A DNA stretch of 64,000 nt. It comes from CAVVEQ01 sp963828855 (GTDB lineage: Bacteria > Chloroflexota > Anaerolineae > Anaerolineales > Anaerolineaceae). The translations under genes and the position numbers were made by a program. Shown piece by piece: positions 8,959-19,727 of this stretch. Each line of letters starts with the position of its first letter. Positions within the stretch are counted from its first letter, which is position 1. Below the pieces are notes generated by a model. That model did no database searches. It worked only from the letters and a program-made list of their open reading frames with translations, and was not told where the DNA came from. Location: NCBI GenBank assembly GCA_963828855.1, contig CAWHGB010000008.1:248001-312000 (forward strand), read 5' to 3'.

Positions 8959-9267
8959 TTAGATCTTGATCTCAATATCCACGCCGGCAGGCAGGTTCAG
9001 GCGCATGAGCATATCGATAGTCTTGGAATCAGGGTCCATGACGTCGATGATGCGGTTATGGGTGCGGATCTCAAAATGCTCCTGGGAATCCTTATCAATA
9101 AAGGCTCCACGACGCACTGTGAATTTTTCAATTCGTGTCGGAAGGGGAACGGGTCCCACAACATGGGCGCCGCTTCGTTCGGCGGTTTCGACGATCCGCT
9201 TGGCGGATTGATCCAGCACACGGTGGTCGTAGGCTTTTAAACGAATTCGAATTCTTTGTTTTGCCAT
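8959..9267 (-). CDS. rpsJ: 30S ribosomal protein S10
   Basis: 102-residue S10, a small-subunit head protein that also serves as NusE in antitermination. Intact, with IRIRLKAYDHRVLDQSAKRI at the start and the family motif VPLPTRIEKFTVRRG. It lies 9 bases after tuf, and so goes with the str-type transcript and not with rplC, from which it is separated by the leader. Confidence 0.98.
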   Translation of the reverse strand: MAKQRIRIRLKAYDHRVLDQSAKRIVETAERSGAHVVGPVPLPTRIEKFTVRRGAFIDKDSQEHFEIRTHNRIIDVMDPDSKTIDMLMRLNLPAGVDIEIKI

Positions 9268-9276
9268 TATGGTTTC

Positions 9277-10479
9277 CTATGCAATGATCTTGGTGATCGC
9301 TCCGGCGCCTACCGTCAGACCACCTTCTCGAATAGCGAAATGCGAACCCTGCTCCAACGCCACGGGTATGATCAGCTCCACTTCCATCTCCACGTTGTCC
9401 CCGGGCATCACCATCTCCACCCCCGCAGGCAGGGTGATCGAGCCCGTCACGTCCATCGTGCGAATATAGAACTGCGGCCGGTATCCAGGGAAGAATGGTT
9501 TGTGCCTGCCACCCTCTTCCCGCTTCAACACGTACACCTGCGCCATGAACTTCGTGTGCGGGGTGATGCTCCCCGGTTTCGCAACCACCTGCCCGCGCTC
9601 CACGTCCGTGCGCTCAATCCCACGCAGCAGCAAGCCCAGGTTATCCCCGGCCATGCCTTCATCCAGCAGCTTGTGGAACATCTCCACACCGGTGCAGACA
9701 CTGGTCCGCGTCTTCTCCTGCAGCCCGATGATCTCCACCGGCTCCCCCACCTTGATCTTGCCGCGGTCCACTCTGCCCGTCACCACCGTACCACGACCCT
9801 TGATCGAGAACACGTCCTCGATCGGCATCATGAACGGCTTGTCCACTGCTCGCACGGGCTCGGGGATATATTCATCCACCACCCGCAACAGCTCCTTGAT
9901 GCACTCGTACTCGGGTGCGTTCGGGTCGGTGCTTGTGCTCTCCAAGGCCTTCAGCGCGCTGCCCCGTACGATCGGGGTCGTCTCGCCCGGGAACTTATAT
10001 CCGGTGAGCATCTCGCGCAGTTCCATCTCCACCAGCTCCAGCAGTTCCGGATCGTCCATCATGTCCACTTTGTTCAAAAATACCACGATGCTTGGCACTT
10101 CCACCTGGCGCGCCAGCAACACGTGTTCCTTCGTCTGCGGCATGGGGCCATCCGGCGCTGCCACCACCAATATGGCGCCATCCACCTGGGCGGCTCCGGT
10201 GATCATGTTCTTGATATAGTCGCGGTGACCCGGCATATCCACGTGCGCGTAGTGCCGTTTATCGGTCTCATATTCCACATGGGCAATGTTGATCGTGATC
10301 CCGCGCGCTTTCTCCTCCGGGGCGTTGTCAATCGAGTCATACGCCCGGTATTCGGCTTTCCCGAAAAACCCGCAGTATTTCGTGATCGCTGCGGTAAGCG
10401 TGGTCTTGCCATGATCTATGTGACCCATGGTCCCTACATTCAAATGCGGCTTGCTTCGGTCAAATTTCTGCTTCGCCAT
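9277..10479 (-). CDS. tuf: Elongation factor Tu
   Basis: 400-residue EF-Tu, the GTPase that delivers aminoacyl-tRNA to the ribosome. G-domain motifs are present: GHIDHGKT (G1, residues 19-26), GITIN (G2), DMPGH (G3), NKVD (G4) and GSALK (G5), followed by the two beta-barrel domains. G3 reads DMPGHRDY where most bacteria have DCPGHADY. Codon choice is strongly C-ending compared with neighbours, as expected for a highly expressed gene. No second copy in the window. Confidence 0.98.
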   Translation of the reverse strand: MAKQKFDRSKPHLNVGTMGHIDHGKTTLTAAITKYCGFFGKAEYRAYDSIDNAPEEKARGITINIAHVEYETDKRHYAHVDMPGHRDYIKNMITGAAQVDGAILVVAAPDGPMPQTKEHVLLARQVEVPSIVVFLNKVDMMDDPELLELVEMELREMLTGYKFPGETTPIVRGSALKALESTSTDPNAPEYECIKELLRVVDEYIPEPVRAVDKPFMMPIEDVFSIKGRGTVVTGRVDRGKIKVGEPVEIIGLQEKTRTSVCTGVEMFHKLLDEGMAGDNLGLLLRGIERTDVERGQVVAKPGSITPHTKFMAQVYVLKREEGGRHKPFFPGYRPQFYIRTMDVTGSITLPAGVEMVMPGDNVEMEVELIIPVALEQGSHFAIREGGLTVGAGAITKIIA

Positions 10480-10512
10480 CAGTGCTCTCCTTCTCCTGTT
10501 TTGGAAATAAGA

Positions 10513-12585
10513 CTATTGATTTAATATTTTCTTTGCCACCGATTCAGAAACCGGGGCATAATGATCGAATTCCATTGAAAACACACCGCGTCCCTGGCTG
10601 TTCGAACGCAGCTCGGTGGCGTACCCAAACATTTCCGCCAATGGGACCTGAACCCGGATGGATTGGGTTTTTCCCGGACGCATCTCCGTCCCTAGGATCA
10701 CTCCCCGCCTGGCATTCAACTGCCCGATAACGTCACCCATGTATTCCTCAGGGATGACGACTTCCACCTTCATGATCGGTTCAAGCAGAACCGGAGATCC
10801 CTTTTGAATACCCTCTTTGAAAGCAAAGGTGGCAGCCATTTTAAAGGCCATCTCAGACGAGTCAACCTCATGAAATGAGCCGTCCTTCAGCGTTACTTTC
10901 AGGTCGGTTACCGGGTAACCGGCAAGTACGCCGGATTCGGCTGCCTCGCGCACGCCTTTTTCCACCGCAGGGATATATTCCTTCGGGATGGCACCGCTGA
11001 CGATCTTACTTTCGAAGACGATTCCGCTACCCCGCTCCAGGGGTTCGAGTGCGAAGACCACGTGGCCATACTGGCCATGCCCACCGGACTGTTTCACATA
11101 CTTGTAATCCACCTTGGGAACTTCGCGGGTGATCGATTCGTGGTAGGAAACGCGCGGACGGCCGACATTCGCCTGGACTTTGAATTCGCGCAGCATGCGA
11201 TCCACCAGCACATCCAGGTGAAGCTCTCCCATCCCGGATATGATCGTCTGACCGGTATTCTCGTCGGTGTGCACCCGGAAGGTCGGATCTTCCTCGGAAA
11301 GCTTTCGCAGCGCTTCAGACATCCTATCCTGGTCTGCGGTCGTTTTTGGTTCAATTGCCACCATGATGACCGGTTCAGGGAAAGTGATGCTTTCCAGGAT
11401 CACCTTGTGGTGCTGATCACACAGCGTATCCCCGGTGAAGCTTTCCTTCAAGCCCAGCACCGCGCCAATATCACCTGCTAAAACCTCGGTGATATCCTCA
11501 CGCCGGTCGGCGTACATGCGGATAAGCCGGCCGATGCGTTCTTTGCGGTCTTTGATCGGGTTATAGACCATGGTGCCCTGTATGATCTTCCCGGAATATA
11601 CCCGGAAATATGCCAGGCGGCCAACGTACGGGTCTGTGACGATCTTGAAGACCAGGGCGCTTAAAGGCGCATCATCTTCCACGCCGCGGCTCACTTCGGT
11701 GTCATTATCAGGATCTATTCCTTTTACAGGCGGAATATCGAAGGGGGATGGAAGAAAATCAATGACCGCATCCAGCAGAGGCTGAACACCCTTATTCTTC
11801 AGTGATGTACCGCAGAAAACCGGGGTAGCTTGATTGGCTATGACCGCTTTTCGTAGCGCAGCTTTTAGCTCTTCGATGCTGATCTTATCTCCCTGTAGGA
11901 ATTTAACCGTCAGCTCATCATCGAGCTCTGCGATTCGTTCCACGAGGGTCGCATGCAGCTTGCCCGCTTCCTCAACCAGATCGGAGGGGATGGACTCCAC
12001 GCGGGGTTCACGGCCGAGATCTTCATCCCAATAAATCGCCTGCTGGGAGAGAAGGTCGACCACGCCCTGGAAGCCGCTTTCGAAACCGATGGGCATCTGC
12101 ATCGCAATTGGGTTGGCACCCAAACGATTTCGGATTGAGTCTATGGTGTATTCGTAGGATGCCCCCGTGCGGTCCATCTTGTTGACAAAACAAATCCGGG
12201 GCACTGAATATCGATCCGCCTGCCGCCATACAGTTTCCGATTGCGGCTCAACACCCTGGGTGGCGTCAAAAATGACGATGCCGCCATCCAGAACCCGCAG
12301 GGAACGCTGCACTTCGGCAGTGAAATCGATATGCCCCGGCGTATCGATGATATTTATTTGGTAATCTTTCCATTCGGCGGTGACAGCTGCGGAAACAATC
12401 GTAATGCCCCGTTCCCGTTCCTGTTCCATCCAGTCCGTAACCGTCGTGCCATCATCCACTGATCCGATCCGGTAGGTTTTCCCTGTATAAAAGAGGATTC
12501 GCTCGGTCGTGGTGGTCTTACCCGCGTCGATGTGGGCGATTATGCCTATGTTACGGTACTTTTCTAATGGAAAGGTGCGAGACAT
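10513..12585 (-). CDS. fusA: Elongation factor G
   Basis: 690-residue EF-G, the GTPase that drives translocation and, with RRF, ribosome recycling. Contiguous across 2 kb. G1 is AHIDAGKTT (residues about 16-24), G2 RGITI, G3 DTPGHID, G4 NKMD. Domains II to V follow, with the domain IV loop region SGGHGQYGHVVFALEP. Sits between rpsG and tuf as in the classical str operon. The start MSRTFPLEKYRNIGIIAHID matches the family. Confidence 0.98.
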   Translation of the reverse strand: MSRTFPLEKYRNIGIIAHIDAGKTTTTERILFYTGKTYRIGSVDDGTTVTDWMEQERERGITIVSAAVTAEWKDYQINIIDTPGHIDFTAEVQRSLRVLDGGIVIFDATQGVEPQSETVWRQADRYSVPRICFVNKMDRTGASYEYTIDSIRNRLGANPIAMQMPIGFESGFQGVVDLLSQQAIYWDEDLGREPRVESIPSDLVEEAGKLHATLVERIAELDDELTVKFLQGDKISIEELKAALRKAVIANQATPVFCGTSLKNKGVQPLLDAVIDFLPSPFDIPPVKGIDPDNDTEVSRGVEDDAPLSALVFKIVTDPYVGRLAYFRVYSGKIIQGTMVYNPIKDRKERIGRLIRMYADRREDITEVLAGDIGAVLGLKESFTGDTLCDQHHKVILESITFPEPVIMVAIEPKTTADQDRMSEALRKLSEEDPTFRVHTDENTGQTIISGMGELHLDVLVDRMLREFKVQANVGRPRVSYHESITREVPKVDYKYVKQSGGHGQYGHVVFALEPLERGSGIVFESKIVSGAIPKEYIPAVEKGVREAAESGVLAGYPVTDLKVTLKDGSFHEVDSSEMAFKMAATFAFKEGIQKGSPVLLEPIMKVEVVIPEEYMGDVIGQLNARRGVILGTEMRPGKTQSIRVQVPLAEMFGYATELRSNSQGRGVFSMEFDHYAPVSESVAKKILNQ

Positions 12586-12620
12586 GCTATCTTCCTAACA
12601 GATTAACTGTTGCCTCCGGC

Positions 12621-13088
12621 CTACAATCGAAAATGGGAGAAAGCGCGGTTGGCTTCAGCCATCTTATGGGTTTCGTCGCGCTTGCGCACGGCTGATCCCT
12701 GATTGGCGGCAGCCTCCATGAATTCCGCTGATAGCTTCTCCGAGAAGGAGTTGCCGGTGCGGGCACGGGCGGAATCGATCAGCCAGCGGAAAGCTAGCGT
12801 CATCCGGCGGTCCTGGGGAACTTCCATAGGGACCTGGTAAGTGGCACCACCCACACGGCGGGGGCGGACTTCCATGAGCGGACCGACGTTCTTCAGAGCT
12901 TGCTCAAAAACTTCGATCGGGTTCTTCCCGGTTTTTTCCTGGATGATATCAAATGCCCCGTAGAGGTTGCGGGAGGCAGTGCTCTTTTTTCCGCGGGTCA
13001 TGATGTGATTAATGAACGATTGAACCGTCACGTTTTGGTAACGGAAATCGGGGGGAACTTCTCTCTTGATGGGTTTCGTTCGGCGCAT
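12621..13088 (-). CDS. rpsG: 30S ribosomal protein S7
   Basis: 155-residue S7, which organises the head of the small subunit; in E. coli it represses the str operon. It begins MRRTKPIKREVPPDFRYQ and contains IMTRGKKSTASRNLYGAFDI, VGGATYQVPMEVPQDRR and the C-terminal ANRAFSHFRL. Intact. A 64-base gap separates it from rpsL; no clear hairpin with a U-run was seen there. Confidence 0.98.
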   Translation of the reverse strand: MRRTKPIKREVPPDFRYQNVTVQSFINHIMTRGKKSTASRNLYGAFDIIQEKTGKNPIEVFEQALKNVGPLMEVRPRRVGGATYQVPMEVPQDRRMTLAFRWLIDSARARTGNSFSEKLSAEFMEAAANQGSAVRKRDETHKMAEANRAFSHFRL

Positions 13089-13152
13089 GCAAACTTCTCC
13101 GTTTTATTGATCTTGATGATTTTCCGGTGAAAAGAACTTACCGGGAAAAATA

Positions 13153-13569
<417 letters not shown>

Positions 13570-13624
13570 TCTCTTTTGCCTCCAAAATGATTTCCGATTT
13601 TTCTCTCGGTTCCAATTGCTCTCC

Positions 13625-13658
13625 AAAAAATGAGACCATCAGTTGCCATGATGGCCTC
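13625..13658 (-). terminator. Terminator-like hairpin in the rpsL leader
   Basis: On the minus strand a 10-base stem (GAGGCCATCA pairing with TGATGGTCTC, one G-U pair, 7-base loop) is followed by A and six Ts. It lies about 60 bases downstream of the rpsL promoter and 56 bases before the GTG start. It would therefore end transcripts before rpsL, acting as an attenuator, or mark a processing point. It could also stop read-through from rpoB. Confidence 0.6.
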
Positions 13659-13717
13659 ACTACGATCACTTTCGGAGCAAGGAACCCGCATCAACGTGCA
13701 ATATACAACAGGGTGCG

Positions 13718-13747
13718 ATTATATCACCGCTAATCTTTAATCGTCAA
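13718..13747 (-). promoter_or_regulatory. Promoter of rpsL-rpsG-fusA-tuf-rpsJ
   Basis: Minus strand: -35 TTGACG at 13742-13747, spacer 18, -10 TATAAT at 13718-13723. It lies 28 bases after the rpoB stop and about 150 bases before the rpsL start, leaving a long leader. Confidence 0.8.
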
Positions 13748-13775
13748 GAATTTTCTTCACTCAACTTTTCTCGGA

Positions 13776-16700
13776 TCAATAGATCTGATCGAATTCGCTG
13801 CCAATATCCAGGAGTCCGGTGGAGGGTCTCGGCGGGCGAATGCGTTCTTCATCCTTGCCAAAGCGGATCGTTTCACCGGTATCCATGACCGCTTCAACCG
13901 CCAGGCCAAGGCTTTGCAGCTCTTTCACCAGAACCCGGAAGGATGCCGGAAGGCTGGGTTCCTCGATGGGATCACCTTTGACAATAGCCTCGTAGGTGGA
14001 AACCCGCCCCTGCACGTCGTCCGATTTGACGGTAAGCATTTCCTGCAGGGTATAGGCAGCGCCGTAAGCTTCCAGCGCCCACACTTCCATTTCACCGAAG
14101 CGCTGGCCGCCGAACTGGGCCTTGCCGCCCAGAGGCTGCTGGGTGACCAGGCTGTAAGGTCCGGTGGAGCGCGCGTGGACTTTATCTTCCACCAGGTGGT
14201 GCAGTTTGAGCATGGTCATGACGCCCACGGTCACCGGTTGGTCAAACGCAGCCCCGCTCTTTCCATCCCGCAGGACCTGCTTGCCAAAGATGGGCATCGG
14301 AACTGTGGTCTCCTTGAGGAGAGCCTCCGCTCGTGCGCGCACCTTATCAGCTGGCATTTTGATGGCTTCTTCCACACCCTGGTCGTGCATCCACAGACGC
14401 AGGCAGACTTCGATCGCTTTCTTATCGCGGTCGGAGGTATCACCATCCAGTGCCGAGACACTTTCGAAATTCAGGATGGAATCCGGATCGTAACCGTGCT
14501 CCTTCAACCATTCCCTGGCATTCGATTGGCGGGCATAATCCCGATCCGAAAGCAGTTTGTAAACATCGTAACCTTTGGGTCCAAGCTGCTGCTCCAGGAA
14601 GAGCAGGCGGACCTCGTCATCATCCCGGATCTGCTCGGGGGAGTACTCCTGGGATTTGATCCATTCCCAGGCATGGTTTGCAGCTTCGTTCCAGGATTCA
14701 TCCACGATCCATGCCCGGGCAAGTTCGGCTTCGATTTCCGCTTCCGAGGCCCCGTCGAATACCGGGGTGATCGCACGGAAACCGAGCCGGCTGGCTGCCC
14801 AGCCCAGGTGGGTTTCCAGCACCTGACCGATGTTCATACGGCCTGGCACACCCAGCGGGTTGAGAATGATATCCACCGGGGTACCATCGGCCAGGAAGGG
14901 CATATCCTCCACCGCAACCACCCGGGAGACAACACCCTTATTCCCGTGACGGCCAGCCATCTTGTCGCCAGCGGTGATCTTTCGGTGCTGGGCAACGGAA
15001 ACGCGCACCATCTTATCCACACCGGCGGAAAGGTCTGTGTTGCTTTCGCGGGTGAAGACTTTTACATCCACCACCTTGCCGCGTTCGCCATGTGGCATAC
15101 GCAGGGATGTATCTTTCACATCGCGAGATTTTTCACCGAAGATCGCCCGCAGCAATCTCTCTTCGGGGGTCAGTTCTTTCTCACCCTTGGGGGTGATCTT
15201 ACCCACCAGGATATCGTTCGGACCTATCTCGGCACCGATGCGGATGATCCCATCCGCGTCCAGGTCCCGGATGGCTTCCTCGCCCACATTGGGGATATCG
15301 CGGGTGATCTCTTCAGGACCGAGCTTGGTATCACGGGCTTCCACTTCGTATTTTTCGATATGGACTGAAGTGAAGCGGTCCTCCTGCACCAGACGTTCCG
15401 AGATCAGGATGGCATCTTCAAAGTTGCCACCTTCCCAGGAAACGAACGCTACAACCACGTTCTGCCCAAGGGCAAGGTTCCCCGCAACGGTCGAGGAGGA
15501 ATCAGCTATGATATCGCCCTTGTGCAATCGCTGTCCCTTGACCACTGCTGGACGTTGATCGATGCATGTGCTCTGGTTGGAACGCTGATATTTCCTAAGG
15601 GTGTAAGTTTTGTGTGTATCTCCGGCTTTGACGATGATCTCCTTGCCAGTGACGGAAACCACTTCGCCTTCTTCTTCAGCCACGACCACCTGACCCGAAT
15701 CCTTTGCGGCAAACGCTTCCATCCCGGTGGAGACCAGGGGGATATCCGGGTTAACCAGCGGAACAGCCTGCGTCTGCATGTTGGAGCCCATCAAGGCACG
15801 GTTGGCGTCATCATGCTCCAGGAAGGGGATCAGCGCGGCGCTGATACCCACCACCTGGTGCGGAGCCACATCCATATAATTGATCTGATCCATCCCGGTG
15901 ATTATGAAGTCGGAGTGGAACCGGCAGGAGATGCGTTCGGCATCAAATTCCAGGTGCTTGCTCAGCGGCGTGTTTGCCTGGGCGATCACAAATTTATCCT
16001 CCGCATCCGCGGAAAGATATTCCACATCTTCAGAAATGAAGGGGATCACATTTATCAAGGTCTGTTTCATTTTGTGAATGCACCTTGGCAGATTTTTCGT
16101 CAACGCGTTCACCCTGCTTCAGGATCACTTCACCGGTTTTGGGGTCGGTGATCGTCTCGGCCAATTTCCGTCCAACGAGAAGTGGATCGTTCGCACTCAG
16201 GGTGCGGACAACTCTTCGATAAGGGGTCTCAATGAAACCGTATTCATTTACCCTTGCAAAGGAAGCCAGGCGGCCGATCAAACCAATGTTTGGACCTTCA
16301 GGTGTTTCGATCGGGCAGATGCGTCCGTAATGCGAATGGTGCACATCGCGTACGTCGAATCCGGCGCGTTCGCGACGCAAGCCGCCAGGGCCCAGCGCGG
16401 AGAGGGTGCGTTTGTGGCGCAGCTCGGCCAGCGGGTTGGTCTGATCCATGAACTGTGAAAGTTGGCTGGAGCCAAAGAACTCACGCAGGGCAGCCACCAC
16501 AGGACGGATATTGACCAGGCTGGTGGGGGAAAGCTGGTCCTGATCGCGGATGGACATGCGCTCCTTGATCACCCGCTCCATACGGCGGAGGCCAATGCGC
16601 AGTTTGTTCTGGATCAACTCGCCGACAGTCTTTACGCGTCGGTTGCCGAGGTGGTCAATATCGTCCTTGTCTTCCATCTCGTTGTTGATCATGATCATGC

Positions 16701-17694
16701 GTCTGACGAGGGCGACGATATCCCATTTGGTCACGTTGCGGTGGGAAACAGCCACATGCTCGGTCAGATCCAGCTTCTGGTTCAGCTTGTAACGGCCTAC
16801 CCGCTCAAGATCATAGTGCCGTTGATCGAAGAGCTGCTCCTCAAGGAATTGCTTCGCGTTCTCGATGGTTGCGGGGTCACCTGGGCGCATGCGGCGGAAG
16901 AACTCCAGCAAGGCGGCTTCAGCGATCGTGTTGTTGCTCAAATCCCAGTTTGGTTCCTGACCAATGGTGGAGGCGATGAACATCCGGTTAGGATCTTTAT
17001 CCACATCCCGGAAGAGTGACAATAATTCTTCGTCACTACCTTCCTTGATCGGGGAATCGGTAATGCCATCATCAACCACCGCTAAAGCGCGTAGAAAGAT
17101 GGTGATGGGCACGGTGCGTTTACGGTTGAATTTCAGGATCAGGTAATCGTTCTTACGGGTCTCGAATTCCATCCAGGCACCGCGATCCGGGATCAGCTTG
17201 GCCATGGCAAGCCGGTGACCGGTGGCGCGGTCGACGGGTGCTTCAAAATAAACCCCCGGGGAGCGGATCAACTGCGAAACAACCACGCGTTCGGAGCCAT
17301 TGATAATGAAGGTTCCCTTTTCGGTCATTTCGGGAAAATCGCCCAGGAAAATATCGGATTTCATCGGCTCGGCGACTTCCGGTCCCGCAAGCAGCACCTG
17401 CACCCAAAGGGGGCTCGCATAGGTAAGATCGCGCTCGACACATTCTTCGATCGTGTGTTTGGGAGCTTCGAAGCGGTACTTCAGATCCCAGGTCTTCAGG
17501 GAAGGATCTTTGCTCGGAAAATAGAGCTTCATCCCTTTGTTGTAGGATTCAATCGGGGATATTTCTTCAAAAAGGTCTTTGAGTCCTTCGACTTTCAATC
17601 GTTGGAAGGAATCAATTTGTACTTCGATCAGATCGGGGAGATCCATGACGGAAGGAATTCGGGCATACGATTTGATCGGTTTTTGAGATGCCAT
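13776..17694 (-). CDS. rpoB: RNA polymerase beta subunit (one frame break)
   Basis: Beta subunit of RNA polymerase, about 1305 residues after correction. The N-terminal part (MASQKPIKSYARIPSVMDLP onward) ends at about 16055, where one G in CTTGATAAATG must be removed to continue as LINVIPFISEDVEYLSAD. Landmarks are the rifampicin region (SSQLSQFMDQTNPL), FLEHDDANRALMGSNMQ, GDKMAGRHGNKGVVS and the C-terminal GGKAQFGGQRFGEMEVWALE. Two oddities are described under findings: a roughly 135-residue insertion after PVFDGASEAEI, and Thr at the position equivalent to E. coli Arg529. No rpoC follows. Confidence 0.96.
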
Positions 17695-17767
17695 CTATAT
17701 CTCCTGGTCAGTGACTGGCGGTTGGATTAAATAATGACCCCATCTGGGGAGGGATACGCAATTGATT

Positions 17768-17795
17768 ATTATATCACGCGAATTTTATTGGTCAA
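17768..17795 (-). promoter_or_regulatory. Promoter of rpoB
   Basis: Minus strand: -35 TTGACC at 17790-17795, spacer 16, -10 TATAAT at 17768-17773, about 75 bases before the rpoB ATG. A small CCCC-AGAT-GGGG stem lies in the leader at 17737-17748. Confidence 0.8.
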
Positions 17796-17837
17796 GCATC
17801 AATTATTGCAAAATTAACCCCTTCAGCGAACAGAATT

Positions 17838-18452
17838 TTATGGATTTCCCCTCACCCAGGTTTTTGAAATGATCCGGTATCCTTCCAGCGGTACGATCCT
17901 GCCCGTAATTTTCCCCGCTTTCGAAATTGTGAGGATACCGAATGAAGGCGGAATATCCCTCCGCCCTCCCAGGCAGGCTGAGCCTGGGTTAAAGAATAAT
18001 TTTCCATTCCAATATGTATTTTCCGAAAAATGGCTGTGGCCAAAAATATATCCATCTTCATCAGGGTACTTTGAGGGAAGGTAGCTTTTATATCGCTCCA
18101 GGCGATACCCGCGAAGGGTATTGTCGGCTTTATCGACGAAATAATGTCCCCAACCTCCGTGCCCGTGAAGCAGCACCAGTCTTACCCCATTTACCTCAAG
18201 GGAAATTTCCATTGGTAGTCCCGGCTGCCAATTCCAATCCCGGTTCCCCCGCACGGCAAGGACTGGGGCGATGACCTTCAATTCATCCAGAACCGATCGC
18301 TGGCTGATATCCCCGGTATGCAGGATTTGATTCGGCTGTATTTCATCCAGCATTCCAAGCAATTTGGGATGCAGCTTCTCCACCCTGTCAGGCAGGTGAG
18401 TATCCCCGAGGATGGCAAAGGTTATTTCCAATCCCCTGGATTTACTCGTCAT
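17838..18452 (-). CDS. YfcE/MJ0936-type metallophosphoesterase
   Basis: 204-residue calcineurin-like phosphoesterase, a two-metal enzyme cleaving phosphodiester or phosphomonoester bonds. All metal-ligand motifs are visible: GDTH (16-19), TGD (46-48), GNRD (69-72), HGHG (96-99) and GHSH (138-141). The small size and motif spacing fit the YfcE group, whose natural substrates are poorly known. Its start overlaps the stop of the upstream MFS gene by 4 bases, so the two are co-translated. Cytoplasmic; no signal peptide. Confidence 0.85.
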   Translation of the reverse strand: MTSKSRGLEITFAILGDTHLPDRVEKLHPKLLGMLDEIQPNQILHTGDISQRSVLDELKVIAPVLAVRGNRDWNWQPGLPMEISLEVNGVRLVLLHGHGGWGHYFVDKADNTLRGYRLERYKSYLPSKYPDEDGYIFGHSHFSENTYWNGKLFFNPGSACLGGRRDIPPSFGILTISKAGKITGRIVPLEGYRIISKTWVRGNP

Positions 18453-19709
18453 ACGGCTCCTTCAGCACGCGCGGGAGTAAACTTCCGTTCAGAGTCTTTG
18501 AAGAAAACCCAGACAAGCAATGTCGAAATCGAATAGAGAATAATCGTTGCCACGAAAAGCGGTGAAAAACCATATTCCTCCTGGATGATGCCAGAGAGGA
18601 TCGGACCGACCGCCCAACCAGCCTGCCAGGAAATATTCAGCATACTGCTCACCGCACCTTGATCCTGCGGTTCGCATGCTTCCATCGAAAAAGCGGTATA
18701 GAGTGGGTTGGCCATATTCATCAGGGTTCCGCGGATCAGGTACGCGATTTCAGCCACCCAACTCGTGGGTGAAAATCCGATCAATGCCAGGAATCCCAAA
18801 CTTGCGCCTTGGACAGTGACCACTGCTTTGATCTTACTCTTCATCCATTGCGCCAGCGCTGGCCCTAATATCGACCCAACGGCAGTGAGCAGAGAGGAGA
18901 CCGCGAATAACACACCCAAAGCAGCGGAAGAAAGCATGAATTTCTCGGTGAAAAACACATTCATATAGGGAATGAGGATGGCCGCCCCGAAACCCAGAAT
19001 CAGGTTTGGGAGAAACAGCTTCCAAATCAATCCCTTCTTCAAGGCCGCCATAATATTGGATTTCTGCTCACGCGTCTGGCTGTCATGGATCTCCCGCTCG
19101 TCGATACGAAGCAACGGCCAAAATGCAAACACTCCGATCAATAAACTTACCAGTAGTACCGATCCGTATGCAGTACTCGATCCGGGTGATATGTCCATCT
19201 TAGTGGCAACAAGCGCAGGCAGCAGCCCGGCAAAGACCGCACCAACTGCCGAAGAAAGGGTCAGCAACCCAAAGTTCAGGCTGAACAGGAGGGAACGATT
19301 TTTTTCATCCGAGGCTGCCATGAGGAATGGTGCTTCACTTACGATCAGCAGGGTAAATCCTATTCCCTCCAGGAAAGAAACCAGGACCAGCAACTCCGGT
19401 GATTGGACGAGAACCTGGAGGATTCGCATGGCGAAATCCACTCCCATCCCGGCAACCATCGCATTCTTCCGACCCATCCGGTTGGAAAGCGCACCCAGCG
19501 GCAGGCTGAAAAACAATCCCGCGATCCAAGGTGCAGCGTTGATCAACCCCAGAAAAGTCTTGTCGTACCCCCGCGCCAGGATAAAAAGATTGAAGAAGAG
19601 CTGCCAGGCGCTGTAAGACGATCCCGCCGATGACGACGGAAAGCAGATACAACCTGGCCGGGCGGCTGAAGGTTTTATAGGGTATGTAACGCTCGATCAG
19701 CGAGGACAA
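18449..19709 (-). CDS. MFS transporter (one frame break)
   Basis: About 419 residues after correction, with some 12 hydrophobic segments. The A-like loop motif LGALSNRMGRKNAMVAG lies between helices 2 and 3. The N-terminus (MSSLIERYIPYKTFSRPARL to VVIGGIVL) joins the rest (SAWQLFFNLFILARGYDKTF) after removal of one base near 19605. The substrate cannot be told. It overlaps the phosphoesterase gene (ATGA) and follows the HAD gene after 18 bases, suggesting a three-gene unit. Confidence 0.8.
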
Positions 19710-19727
19710 TCCGGACTACTTTTCTGG

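Noticed and set aside
9256..10524. Long plus-strand open frame (422 codons) across tuf
   Set aside because: It lies wholly antisense to an intact, perfectly conserved EF-Tu gene; His/Arg/Leu-rich composition is what the reverse of tuf codons gives.
13914..15368. Plus-strand open frame of 484 codons opposite rpoB
   Set aside because: Shadow of the well-conserved rpoB reading frame; no domain or ribosome site seen.
16030..16112. Split RpoB as two separate subunit genes or programmed frameshifting
   Set aside because: The two parts join by removing one base, the joint has no slippery motif, and neighbouring ribosomal genes show the same kind of breaks.
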